The notes under the pieces are model-generated. The model did no database searches, was not told the DNA's origin, and saw only the letters and a list, made by a program, of their open reading frames with translations. DNA of 64,000 nt, from NCBI GenBank assembly GCA_963677355.2, contig CAXXXQ010000002.1, positions 1 through 64,000 of the forward strand. The letters run 5' to 3'. Below are positions 30,018 through 37,380 of this stretch, in pieces. Both the position numbers and the translations under genes were made by a program. Numbering within the stretch: position 1 is the first letter of the stretch; every line of letters starts with the position of its first letter. Source of the stretch: Thiomicrorhabdus sp963677355. Lineage in GTDB: Bacteria > Pseudomonadota > Gammaproteobacteria > Thiomicrospirales > Thiomicrospiraceae.

Positions 30018-30836
30018 TTAATCCAGTTTGCCCGAAGCTTTCAAGGCTTTAATAACATAGATGTCATAGCGCGTGTTCGGGCTGCTGATTTGGGTGCTGG
30101 GCTGGATGTCATTTAACAAGCTTTGCACCGGTTCGGCGCCTTTCGGACGTTTGACCACTACGCGGAATTGAGCCGTTTTCAGGGCGGCGTCCAGCAGGTT
30201 TGAACTGTCGATGTCCGGGCCGACCAAATTCTGCAAAGCTTGCATCTCTTTTTTGGCCGCCGCCTTTTTTTTCTTATCCGGGTACATCGGGTCCATGTAG
30301 ATGACATCGACTTGCGGTTTTTCGGCGAGCAGGTATTCGGCACTGTCGGCATTCACCAGCGATAGGTTCCGGATGCTGTCGAGTTCCTCTTCCTTCAGCT
30401 CCGGCAGTGCCAGTTCGGCACGTTGCAGTGCGTCGTTTAATAAGCTGGCAATGATCGGTGAACGTTCAATCATGGTGACTTTGAAGCCAAGTGACGCTAA
30501 GACAAAACTGTCGCCGCCCATTCCGGCAGTCGCGTCAATTACGGTTGGCAAGCCGTTTTCAAAGGTGCCCATCGCTCGAACCAGAGGTTGTCCTTTGCCG
30601 CCGCCAAACTGCCTGCGGTGCGCTTTTTTACCGCTCAAAAAGTCGATCGAGACCGGCCCGTTTTTCTGGGTACACAGCGACAAACGTGTGGAAAGCGTTT
30701 TTTTATCGGTGATCCATTCCAGCCATTGTTCGTTCTGCTCGGGCAAAGTTGTACCTGCTTCAATCCCGAGTTGTTCGGCTAGTTGGACGGATTCCGCTTT
30801 AAGTTGCGGATCTAGAAAAAAAACGTTTGAGATCAT
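30018..30836 (-). CDS. rsmJ: 16S rRNA (guanine1516-N2)-methyltransferase
   Basis: This 272-residue protein matches RsmJ, which methylates G1516 of 16S rRNA. The diagnostic blocks are AHRRQFGGGKGQPLVRAMG, VIDATAGMGGDSFVLASLG (SAM motif), VTMIERSPIIASLLNDAL and VDVIYMDPMYP, followed by KKKKAAAKKEMQALQNLVG. Family length is about 250-270. It lies 16 bases after a small membrane protein gene on the same strand and is probably co-transcribed with it. Confidence 0.94.
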   Translation of the reverse strand: MISNVFFLDPQLKAESVQLAEQLGIEAGTTLPEQNEQWLEWITDKKTLSTRLSLCTQKNGPVSIDFLSGKKAHRRQFGGGKGQPLVRAMGTFENGLPTVIDATAGMGGDSFVLASLGFKVTMIERSPIIASLLNDALQRAELALPELKEEELDSIRNLSLVNADSAEYLLAEKPQVDVIYMDPMYPDKKKKAAAKKEMQALQNLVGPDIDSSNLLDAALKTAQFRVVVKRPKGAEPVQSLLNDIQPSTQISSPNTRYDIYVIKALKASGKLD

Positions 30837-30852
30837 GACCGGTCGATTCTAC

Positions 30853-31233
30853 TTAGTGGGCGGCTAGCCCTTTTAGGCTGATAATAATGGTGAAGCCGAG
30901 CGCGGCGTTAATGAAACCATACAGTGACAGACTTAAATATAGCCACCAGAACTGTTGTCGGGTTTGTCGGTAATAGAAGTAGGGAATCAGCAGGATTAAA
31001 ACGTTTAAGGCGGCGGCCAAAATGGTGCTGGTGCGGTCTTGAATATTAAATGCATCCCATAGCAAAGTACTGGGAACCGCGCCCACAAAAAAGCTGTATT
31101 GCCAAAGCGAAATCGTGCCGATTGGCAGCAGAGCCGCAAAGCCGATTGCCCAAATAAAACCGAAAAACACACTTTTGCTTAGTGGATGTTGATAAAAAGG
31201 TTTTTTGTCGGAAGTTCGGGTGGTTTCAGTCAT
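30853..31233 (-). CDS. Small membrane protein of unknown function
   Basis: No family is recognised. The 126-residue protein has three to four hydrophobic segments: FFGFIWAIGFAALLP, a second around SLWQYSFFVGAVP, ILAAALNVLILLIPYFYY and FWWLYLSLSLYGFINAALGF. The short N-terminus is polar (TETTRTSDKKPFYQHP). It sits just upstream of rsmJ with a 16-base gap, so it is probably expressed, but the linkage says nothing definite about its job. It starts with ATG at 31233. Confidence 0.7.
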   Translation of the reverse strand: MTETTRTSDKKPFYQHPLSKSVFFGFIWAIGFAALLPIGTISLWQYSFFVGAVPSTLLWDAFNIQDRTSTILAAALNVLILLIPYFYYRQTRQQFWWLYLSLSLYGFINAALGFTIIISLKGLAAH

Positions 31234-31362
31234 TGCAGATTATTGAGTTGTGAATTTAAATTCCATCAATTGTGGATAACCGGTTGGTTTTAATTTATTT
31301 ACACGGCAGGATATCTTAAACTAAAAGGATATGCCAAGGTGTTTGTTTTGCTTTGGCCGTTT

Positions 31363-31379
31363 AATCGATCAAATCGATT
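31363..31379. promoter_or_regulatory. 17-bp palindrome upstream of dacB, possible operator
   Basis: AATCGAT and ATCGATT flank a CAA spacer in a perfect 7-bp dyad 31 bases before the dacB start codon. It is followed by a partial third copy (TTTAATCG). The position fits an operator for dacB, but the binding protein is not known and chance cannot be excluded. Confidence 0.3.
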
Positions 31380-31410
31380 TAATCGTGAAGTAATTTAAGA
31401 GTGCAAAATC

Positions 31411-32739
31411 GTGGTGAATAGTGCCGATAGAAAAGTGAGTCAATGGTTGACGGTGGTTTTAAGCTGTATGGTCGGTTTTGCCAGCATTTCTTCCAGTGCC
31501 GGCATGGCGGGTGAACTGACCACTTCTTTGCACAATGCCGAAATAGAACAAGGCCCGAATTGGCAGTTCTTTTCCAAGTTGGATAAGGCTGGTTTTGCCT
31601 TGTTGGATTCCGGGCAAAGCTTGGTTCAGGCTAAAAATCAGCAGCAGTTCTATGTACCGGCTTCCACCACTAAATTGATCACCGCTTTGTTGGCGATTGA
31701 ACATTGGGGGTTGGAGCACCGCTTTCATACCGATTTCTATATTCGCCACAATGCAGCCGGTCAACCGGTATTGCTGGTGAAAGGTTACGGCGATCCGTTT
31801 CTGGTCTCCGAAGAGTTGATTGAAGTCGCCAAACAGCTCAAAACCAAGCTGGTCGAACTGGGTGTGGATAAGTTGGCCGGAATCGAGTTGGATGCCAGCT
31901 ACTACCATCCTAGATTGATCATGCCAGGCACTAGCAATAGTTTGAATCCTTATGATGCTATTCCGTCTGCCATTGCCGCCAATTTCAATACCATTAATGC
32001 ATTGAAACAGCAAAATGCAGTGGCTTCATCAGAAGCGCAAACCCCGATGGTTCCGGTCGGAGAGCAGATTGTTCGCGCTTCTTCGCTCTATCAAAGCAAA
32101 GCGTCGGGTAAAAAGTTTCGTATTAATCTAGGCGATGACGTCAAACAGACGCAACGCTATTTTGCCGAGCTGCTGTCCGCATTTCTGAAAGAGCAGGGAA
32201 TGCCTGTGGATAACTCGGTTGAATGGCATCCGCTGGAGACGACAGATCAGTTGGTTTACCGCCACTTCAATAGTCGAACTTTGGCGGATGTGATTAAGCC
32301 GATGATGAAATACTCTACCAACTTCATTGCCAATCAGCTGGCGCTGAATTTAAGTGCCGAATTGCTCGGTGGTCAAGCAGACAAAGATAAGGTTCAGCAA
32401 GCCTATACCCAATTGCTCAAAGAACGTTTTGGCTGGCAGGAGTTCTATCTGGAAGACGGGGCCGGATTGTCGCGGCGCAATCGGTTAGCGCCAAATCAGC
32501 TGATCGATGTTTTACAGGCCTTTAAACCGTGGATAGCATTGTTGCCGGAAATCGAAAGGCATGTCTATGCAAAATCCGGCACCTTGATCGGGGTTAGCAC
32601 CTTGGCCGGTTATATCGATCGGAATGGTGATCTGTTGCCGTTTGCGATGATGATCAATCAAAAAGTGCCGTACCGCTTCCGTAACAAGCTAGCTAAAGAG
32701 CTGGCGCAGAATTATCAGCCCGTAACCACCAGCCCGTAA
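31411..32739 (+). CDS. dacB: D-alanyl-D-alanine carboxypeptidase/endopeptidase (PBP4 family)
   Basis: This 442-residue class C penicillin-binding protein has all three active-site motifs: SxxK in PASTTKLITALL (about residues 79-90), SxN in YSTNFIANQLALN and KTG-like KSGTLIGVS near the C-terminus. An N-terminal hydrophobic segment acts as a signal peptide. The enzyme trims or cleaves peptidoglycan cross-links in the periplasm. The GTG at 31411 is a tentative start without a clear ribosome site. The last five codons and the stop (PVTTSP, then TAA) are built from the first units of a 14-bp tandem repeat, so the extreme C-terminus is repeat-derived. Confidence 0.92.
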   Translation: MVNSADRKVSQWLTVVLSCMVGFASISSSAGMAGELTTSLHNAEIEQGPNWQFFSKLDKAGFALLDSGQSLVQAKNQQQFYVPASTTKLITALLAIEHWGLEHRFHTDFYIRHNAAGQPVLLVKGYGDPFLVSEELIEVAKQLKTKLVELGVDKLAGIELDASYYHPRLIMPGTSNSLNPYDAIPSAIAANFNTINALKQQNAVASSEAQTPMVPVGEQIVRASSLYQSKASGKKFRINLGDDVKQTQRYFAELLSAFLKEQGMPVDNSVEWHPLETTDQLVYRHFNSRTLADVIKPMMKYSTNFIANQLALNLSAELLGGQADKDKVQQAYTQLLKERFGWQEFYLEDGAGLSRRNRLAPNQLIDVLQAFKPWIALLPEIERHVYAKSGTLIGVSTLAGYIDRNGDLLPFAMMINQKVPYRFRNKLAKELAQNYQPVTTSP

Positions 32740-32858
32740 CCACTAGTCCATAACCACTAGTCCATAACCACTAGTCCATAACCACTAGTCCATAACCACT
32801 AGTCCATAACCACTAGTCCATAACCACTAGTCCATAACCACTAGTCCATAACCACACG
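32719..32858 (+). repeat. 14-bp tandem repeat (minisatellite), 10 units
   Basis: Ten consecutive 14-bp units cover the dacB stop codon and the space up to rnpB. Units 3 to 9 (32747-32844) are identical, TCCATAACCACTAG. Units 1 and 2 begin CCCG and unit 10 ends in ACACG instead. Each unit contains TAA and ACTAGT across its junction. The period is not a multiple of three, so it is not a coding repeat. Identity of the inner units points to recent slippage expansion. Confidence 0.97.
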
Positions 32859-32901
32859 TTAATTGTGCTTGTTATTATTCGCCTTTTTGTATGGCTTGCT
32901 G

Positions 32902-32907
32902 TATGAT
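32902..32907 (+). promoter_or_regulatory. Candidate -10 element of rnpB
   Basis: TATGAT lies ten bases before the predicted 5' end of the RNase P RNA, about the right distance for a sigma-70 start. No convincing -35 hexamer is seen 16-18 bases upstream; the region there is T-rich. The tandem repeat ends only 43 bases upstream. Confidence 0.45.
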
Positions 32908-32916
32908 TCGCTGTCT

Positions 32917-33294
32917 AAAAAGTGGGTCGGACAATCGCGGAAGATTTTTCTTCGGAGGAAAGTCCGGGCACCATAGAGCAGGATGCCAGCTAACTGCTGG
33001 GCGGTGTGAGCCGACGGACAGTGCAGCAGAAAATATACCGCCGATGGCTCTTCGGAGATCAGGTAAGGTTGAAATGGTGCGGTAAGAGCGCACCGCGCAA
33101 CTGGTAACAGGTGTGGCAGTGAAAACCCCATCCGGTGCAAGACCAAATAGGAAAACACTATGTCAGTTCGCTGGCATAACCTGCTGCTCGCAGGAGTTTT
33201 CGGGTAGGTTGCTTGAGGCTGGCAGTGATGTCCGTCCAGATGAATGATTGTCACTCGCAAGAGTACAGAACCCGGCTTATAGACCCGCTTTTTT
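32917..33294 (+). ncRNA. rnpB: RNase P RNA, bacterial class A
   Basis: The sequence has the universal blocks of the catalytic RNA of RNase P, which trims tRNA 5' leaders: GAGGAAAGTCCGGGC near 32955, GGTAACAGGTGTGGCAGTGA region near 33100, and ACAGAACCCGGCTTA near 33265. The two ends pair as helix P1 (AAAAAGTGGGTC with GACCCGCTTTTTT), which fixes the ends to within a few bases. The T-run in the distal P1 strand also makes it the transcription terminator. Short open frames over this region are not genes. Confidence 0.96.
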
Positions 33295-33527
33295 CTTTTC
33301 TCCCATCATTGCTTATCTACACCTCAATATTTCCTAATTAGATAATCTTTTTCTATCGTGTATGAAAGTTTTAAAAGCGCATTAGAATTAATATAAGATA
33401 ATTTACGTAAATAGATATTGGTTCATTGCAAGTTTTTATTTATAAAATCCGATATCCAAGCAAAATAGCCATCAAGATTGATGTTGGGTGTCAAGAATAT
33501 ATCATATATTGCTAAAGGTATTTTCAA
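33295..33527. other. AT-rich intergenic stretch without a recognised gene
   Basis: Between rnpB and the microprotein gene there is AT-rich sequence with a short palindrome TTTACGTAAA near 33401. No reading frame or RNA was identified. It should contain the promoter of the microprotein. Confidence 0.5.
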
Positions 33528-33656
33528 ATGAAAAAAACTATCATGGCTTCACTACTAATTATGTTTATTTCAAGCCTTGCCTATGCCCACTCTGGACGCA
33601 CTAATTCAGAAGGATGTCACAATGATACAAAGAACGGTACTTATCACTGTCATTAA
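33528..33656 (+). CDS. 42-residue secreted YHYH/'HSGRTNSEGCHND' type microprotein
   Basis: A short reading frame starts with ATG after AAAGG (9 nt spacing). The first 20 residues form a signal peptide ending in AYA. The mature part is about 22 residues: HSGRTNSEGCHND followed by KNGTYHCH. This Gly/His/Cys motif is shared by a family of small secreted bacterial proteins with YHCH or YHYH ends and two cysteines. The two Cys and several His suggest metal binding or a disulfide (inference). Function is unknown. It is the first gene of the AT-rich stretch after rnpB. Confidence 0.75.
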   Translation: MKKTIMASLLIMFISSLAYAHSGRTNSEGCHNDTKNGTYHCH

Positions 33657-33800
33657 CGTCACTCGTAGGTTTCGTCTTTGTTCTATGTTTTGCCTAGACA
33701 AGCGACAACTTTCTTATGAAGCGAAAACTAGCAGCACTAGCAATATTCAAATCGACCGCATTAGCACTTGGTAAGCGTTAGTCTGTGATAGTGAGAGCAA

Positions 33801-34499
33801 ATGAGCGAAGAAACTAAGTTCAAAACAATCTATTCAACTACTCTGATGGGCGATGGGGAATTCTCAGTGTCACTCCCTACACCTGAGCACCTGAAACCCT
33901 TGGTCCTTTCGCAGAATAATAATGAAAAAGCAATGGAGTATTATCTTCTTGCACGGTATTCATTCTTTCACAAGATGCATTCAGCATATATGGTGAATGC
34001 ATTTTGGGCTGTTGAGCATTTAATTCTGGCTCTGCTATGCCTGAAATATAGTGATAAAGATAGCTTGTATAAGCTTGGAGGGTTTCACTCGTTAACGAGA
34101 TACTGGCGAGAAGCTAAGGAGATTGTCGGCGAAGAAAAGGCATTAATAATGAGTGCTTTTGATGATTACATCGGCAAGGTTCAAGGGTATTTTCAAGAGA
34201 GGTATCCAACAGTAGAAGAAAATGGGAAGCTGCAATATACAAGTAAGAAAGCACGCGTTGTAATGGGTGAAAACCCAGCTTCTAAGGCGATTAGATTTGG
34301 TAAAGTTTATAAGTTAGAGCTAGATGAACTTGATCACTTTGTGAATTTTATGATTCACGATATTACATCGTTTGGTAATGACGCATCACTTTATTACATG
34401 GATTTACTGGATAGTCATGACAATATTGAGCTCTATTTAGATAAAAACAAGTTCTCGATTATATACACAAACAAGGTCTATCATGGTGAGCAAGGATAA
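33801..34499 (+). CDS. Hypothetical protein with a HEPN-like helical region
   Basis: This 232-residue protein has no firm family. Residues about 45-80 (YYLLARYSFFHKMHSAY then NAFWAVEHLILALLCLKY) look like the first two helices of HEPN domains. They include an R-x4-H (RYSFFH), though in HEPN RNases the motif is normally in a later helix. The rest is mixed with an acidic, tyrosine-rich end. Composition is more AT-rich than the neighbours, as for the microprotein gene before it, so the two may be an acquired patch between rnpB and the methyltransferase. No antitoxin partner is visible. GTGAGAGCAA precedes the ATG. Confidence 0.65.
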   Translation: MSEETKFKTIYSTTLMGDGEFSVSLPTPEHLKPLVLSQNNNEKAMEYYLLARYSFFHKMHSAYMVNAFWAVEHLILALLCLKYSDKDSLYKLGGFHSLTRYWREAKEIVGEEKALIMSAFDDYIGKVQGYFQERYPTVEENGKLQYTSKKARVVMGENPASKAIRFGKVYKLELDELDHFVNFMIHDITSFGNDASLYYMDLLDSHDNIELYLDKNKFSIIYTNKVYHGEQG

Positions 34500-34593
34500 C
34501 ACGACACTTCTGACTGTCTTCATACATGACTGTCGCTAATAGATTGCATAGTCATGACTTTCTTACTCTCATTATATCGATGTAATCAACCCT

Positions 34594-35343
34594 TTATTTA
34601 ATCTTCCCCGCTCTAACCGAAATCGGCCAGGTGATCTTTTTGCTGGTCTCTCTATTTCCCCAAGCCTGTTCAAGTTTCTCGAAGAATAATTCAAACTGTT
34701 CCAGCTCATTGAGTTTTTGCGCGGTTTTGTAGGCGCTCCAGGTTTTGATGTAGCCGATAAAGGCATCAAAGGGCATTTCTCTATGGATAAACAAGTCCGG
34801 GAATTCAAGCTCTGTAAATGGGAACAGGATATTCAAGTAGCCTTCTTCTACATGTTTGCGCTTTGCCGGCCAGTATTGATGAATCAACTGCCAATAGCCT
34901 TGTTGAAATACCGAGTTGGCGGCACTTTCGATATAGGGTACGCCGTAACTGACCAAGGCGATCACGCCATCCGGCGCGGTAACTCTTTGTACCTCTTTAT
35001 AGAAGCGGGGTAGATCAAACCAGTGTGCAGCCTGAGCGACGACAATCAGATCGACGCTTTCATCTGCTTGACTGATCTGTTCGGCGCCTTCCTGACAATA
35101 ACTTATATTCGGTTTTTGGATGGCGTGTTTCAGCTGATCTGCATTGATATCGGTGCCGACCACTTCGGCAAATTGTCGGCTCAAAATTTCGGTCAGTTGG
35201 CCGGTTCCGCAGCCTACATCGAGCGCTTTCTGCCGGTTTTTACAAAGCGAGGCTAGGGCCTGACCCAACTCGTCCGGATAGGTTGGACGATAGGTTGCAT
35301 AGTCGAGTCCGATGTCGGAAAACAGTTCGCTCTTATGATTCAT
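34594..35343 (-). CDS. Class I SAM-dependent methyltransferase
   Basis: This 249-residue methyltransferase of the UbiE/TAM type begins with FSDIGLDYATYRPTYPDELG. The SAM site is ALDVGCGTGQLTEILS (about residues 40-55), the acidic loop VVGTDINADQLKHA, and VDLIVVAQAAHWFDLPRFYKE follows, a block common in trans-aconitate methyltransferase relatives. The substrate is unknown. It faces away from the dcw cluster, whose control region begins upstream of its start. Confidence 0.87.
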   Translation of the reverse strand: MNHKSELFSDIGLDYATYRPTYPDELGQALASLCKNRQKALDVGCGTGQLTEILSRQFAEVVGTDINADQLKHAIQKPNISYCQEGAEQISQADESVDLIVVAQAAHWFDLPRFYKEVQRVTAPDGVIALVSYGVPYIESAANSVFQQGYWQLIHQYWPAKRKHVEEGYLNILFPFTELEFPDLFIHREMPFDAFIGYIKTWSAYKTAQKLNELEQFELFFEKLEQAWGNRETSKKITWPISVRAGKIK

Positions 35344-35826
35344 CGCTTCTCTCTCGTTTCTGTTGCTTGCTGTTTAGCGTGTCTTATTTCTGCCACCCGG
35401 TGAATATTAACGGAACGGTTTTCAGCTTGTCAGATTTCCTTTGAGTGGATGCTAAATTTCATCATCCACAAATCCCCACTTTTTTCTCGTTTCTTAAAAA
35501 AATCCCACTTTATGACAAAAAAAACAAAAAAAATGAAAAAAATTCCCACTTTGCTTTCAAAGTGGAAAAAACGTTCGGTTTCGCTGTATATATTGTGTTT
35601 TTGTTTTTTTATATACATATATGTTGTGGGTGTGGAAACCAGTGATGATTTATGAAAGTTTCATTAAATAATACAATTTCTTGTTGTCTGTAGTTAAAAC
35701 GTTAGTTTTCGTATCTCATGTAACATGTTGAAATATAAGTAAATGTAAAATTACGTAAAAATTGAGGTTGAAGCCAAAAAAGACGCTAAGTTGTTGTCAG
35801 TTAATAGAAATTCATAAAACACCCTG
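35344..35826. other. AT-rich intergenic region upstream of mraZ
   Basis: About 480 bases have no supported gene. It contains A- and T-runs and three copies of CCCACTTT (35473, 35502 and 35545). The third forms a perfect 8-bp hairpin, CCACTTTG/CAAAGTGG at 35546-35565. Read leftward, that hairpin is followed by AATTTTTTT and so looks like an intrinsic terminator for leftward transcription. Short low-complexity frames here are not convincing genes. Confidence 0.6.
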
Positions 35827-35855
35827 TTGACAGTGGGTAGAAAACTACTTATAGT
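35827..35855 (+). promoter_or_regulatory. Sigma-70 promoter of the mraZ/dcw operon
   Basis: TTGACA (35827-35832) and TATAGT (35850-35855) are separated by exactly 17 bases, 39 bases before the mraZ start codon. It is the best sigma-70 match in the window. The -10 element overlaps the first AGTGG box of the MraZ array. Confidence 0.85.
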
Positions 35856-35887
35856 GGCATCAAGTGGGGCAAAGTGGTGAAAAGTGG
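35853..35887 (+). promoter_or_regulatory. MraZ box array: four AGTGG repeats at 10-bp spacing
   Basis: AGTGG recurs at 35853, 35863, 35873 and 35883 with an exact period of 10 bases. The array covers the -10 element, start point and leader up to the mraZ ATG at 35894. In E. coli MraZ represses its own operon by binding TGGG repeats with 5-base spacers (10-bp period). The same design with four copies is seen here; another AGTGGG lies at 35832. The array also fills the place where a ribosome binding site should be. Confidence 0.82.
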
Positions 35888-35893
35888 TAATAA

Positions 35894-36352
35894 ATGCTTT
35901 TTTTCAGAGGAATCAATTCGGTCAATATCGATGCTAAGGGAAGAATGGCTATCCCTAAGAAGTATCGTGACTCTATTGCTGAAGCAAGCGATAACCAACT
36001 TGTTGCTACGATCGATTTACATAGTCCATGCCTTCTTATCTATACATTGGATGAGTGGGAAATCATCGAACGTAAGTTAATGTCTTTGCCCAATGTGGAT
36101 CCGCAGGCACGATTGTACCAGCGTTTGCTATTAGGTCACGCAACTGAGATGGAAATTGATTCTCAGGGGCGTATTTTGCTGCCGAGTTTGTTGCGAGAGC
36201 ACGCTAATATCGGCAAACCGGCGATTCTGCTGGGGCAAGGGAATAAGTTTGAATTGTGGTCGCAAGAGTCTTGGGATGAGAATCGTCCGGATATGCTGCA
36301 AACAGCCATGACCAACGAAGTCTCCGAAGCGGTTGCGAGCTTGAGCCTGTAA
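35894..36352 (+). CDS. mraZ: Transcriptional regulator MraZ
   Basis: This 152-residue protein is MraZ, the first gene of dcw clusters. It has two AbrB-like swapped-hairpin repeats, seen as INSVNIDAKGRMAIPKKYR (about residues 7-25) and MEIDSQGRILLPSLLREHA (about 95-113); the paired D.KGR/DSQGR motifs bind DNA. It forms a ring-shaped oligomer that recognises TGGG repeats. Four such boxes lie over its own promoter, indicating autorepression. The stop overlaps the rsmH start (TAATG). Confidence 0.96.
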   Translation: MLFFRGINSVNIDAKGRMAIPKKYRDSIAEASDNQLVATIDLHSPCLLIYTLDEWEIIERKLMSLPNVDPQARLYQRLLLGHATEMEIDSQGRILLPSLLREHANIGKPAILLGQGNKFELWSQESWDENRPDMLQTAMTNEVSEAVASLSL

Positions 36353-37284
36353 TGAGCGATTCACAACAGATACATTTTTCAGTTCTTTTAAAAGAGTCGA
36401 TCGACGGACTCAATATAAAACCGGACGGGATTTATATTGACGGTACTTTCGGACGCGGCGGGCATTCCAGAGAAATTTTGAATGCGTTGGGTGAGAAAGG
36501 TCGATTGCTGGCAGTTGATCAGGACCCGGAAGCGATCGCTTATGCCGAAGCCAATATTCAGGATGGGCGTTTCGAGATTCAATACGGCAGTTTTGAGAAT
36601 ATTAAAGACTACTGTGAGGCGCGAGGCCTGATCGGCAAGGTTGATGGCGTGCTACTCGATTTAGGGGTTTCTTCGCCACAATTGGATGATTCGGAGCGCG
36701 GTTTCAGTTTTATGCGTGAAGGTCCTTTGGATATGCGCATGAATCCACAGCAAGGCTTGAGTGCCAAAGAGTGGTTGAAGCAAGTAGATGAAAAGACGCT
36801 GAAACTGGTTTTACAGAATTATGGAGAGGAGCGTTTCTCGGGACGCTTGGCTCGCGAAATCAAAGAAGCCTCAGACAGGGATGAGTTACATACCACTCTG
36901 GATTTGGCCGAGCTGGTGAAAAGGGTTTCACCGAAAACAGAAAAGAATAAACATCCTGCTACCCGTACCTTTCAGGCGATCCGTATCGCCGTGAACCGCG
37001 AGTTGGATGTGTTGAAAAACGTACTGGAAGCGGCCATGGAGGTTTTGGCTCCGGGCGGAAGGTTGTCGGTCATCAGCTTTCACTCACTAGAAGACAGAAT
37101 CGTGAAAGTCTTTATCCGAGACCAGTCAAAAATAAAAGACCTGTTTCCTGATTCACCGGTGCAGATTGAAGTGATTGAACCGGTGTTGAAGAAAGTTGGA
37201 AAGCCTATCTTTCCAAGTAAAGAAGAGTGTCAGCAAAACGCAAGATCGCGTAGCGCCGTATTGCGAATAGCTGAAAAACTCTAA
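36352..37284 (+). CDS. rsmH: 16S rRNA (cytosine1402-N4)-methyltransferase
   Basis: This 310-residue RsmH (MraW) methylates N4 of C1402 in 16S rRNA, the same nucleotide that RsmI modifies on the ribose. Landmarks: HFSVLLKESIDGL, YIDGTFGRGGHSREILNALG (SAM motif), LLDLGVSSPQLDDSERGFSF, MRMNPQQGLSA, HPATRTFQAIRIAVNREL and VISFHSLEDRIVK. Full length. The ATG overlaps the mraZ stop, so translation is coupled. The next gene is ftsZ after 96 bases. Confidence 0.97.
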   Translation: MSDSQQIHFSVLLKESIDGLNIKPDGIYIDGTFGRGGHSREILNALGEKGRLLAVDQDPEAIAYAEANIQDGRFEIQYGSFENIKDYCEARGLIGKVDGVLLDLGVSSPQLDDSERGFSFMREGPLDMRMNPQQGLSAKEWLKQVDEKTLKLVLQNYGEERFSGRLAREIKEASDRDELHTTLDLAELVKRVSPKTEKNKHPATRTFQAIRIAVNRELDVLKNVLEAAMEVLAPGGRLSVISFHSLEDRIVKVFIRDQSKIKDLFPDSPVQIEVIEPVLKKVGKPIFPSKEECQQNARSRSAVLRIAEKL

Positions 37285-37380
37285 AAGCGAGCTTTGAAAC
37301 GACGACGTTTTGAAACTCAACAATGCTATTTATTTTTATACATTTATCTTGTTTATCATGCTGATTAAGGGGATCGCGTC

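Noticed and set aside
32719..32858. Possible CRISPR array
   Set aside because: The 14-bp units are contiguous, with no spacers and no cas genes nearby.
32859..33260. Open frames on both strands between dacB and the microprotein gene
   Set aside because: They overlap the RNase P RNA, whose conserved blocks and P1 helix explain the sequence.
33577..33774. 65-codon frame after and across the microprotein
   Set aside because: It overlaps the better supported microprotein in another frame and has no ribosome site or family features.
33295..34593. Integration of a mobile element at the rnpB 3' end
   Set aside because: No duplicated rnpB end, integrase or flanking repeat was seen at the other side of the AT-rich patch.
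35430..35655. Short Lys/Phe-rich frames in the AT-rich region before mraZ
   Set aside because: They come from A- and T-runs of low complexity, on both strands, with no start signals.
37285..37380. Promoter of ftsZ
   Set aside because: TTGAAA occurs twice (37294 and 37310), but no -10 element stands at an acceptable distance, so no promoter was annotated.
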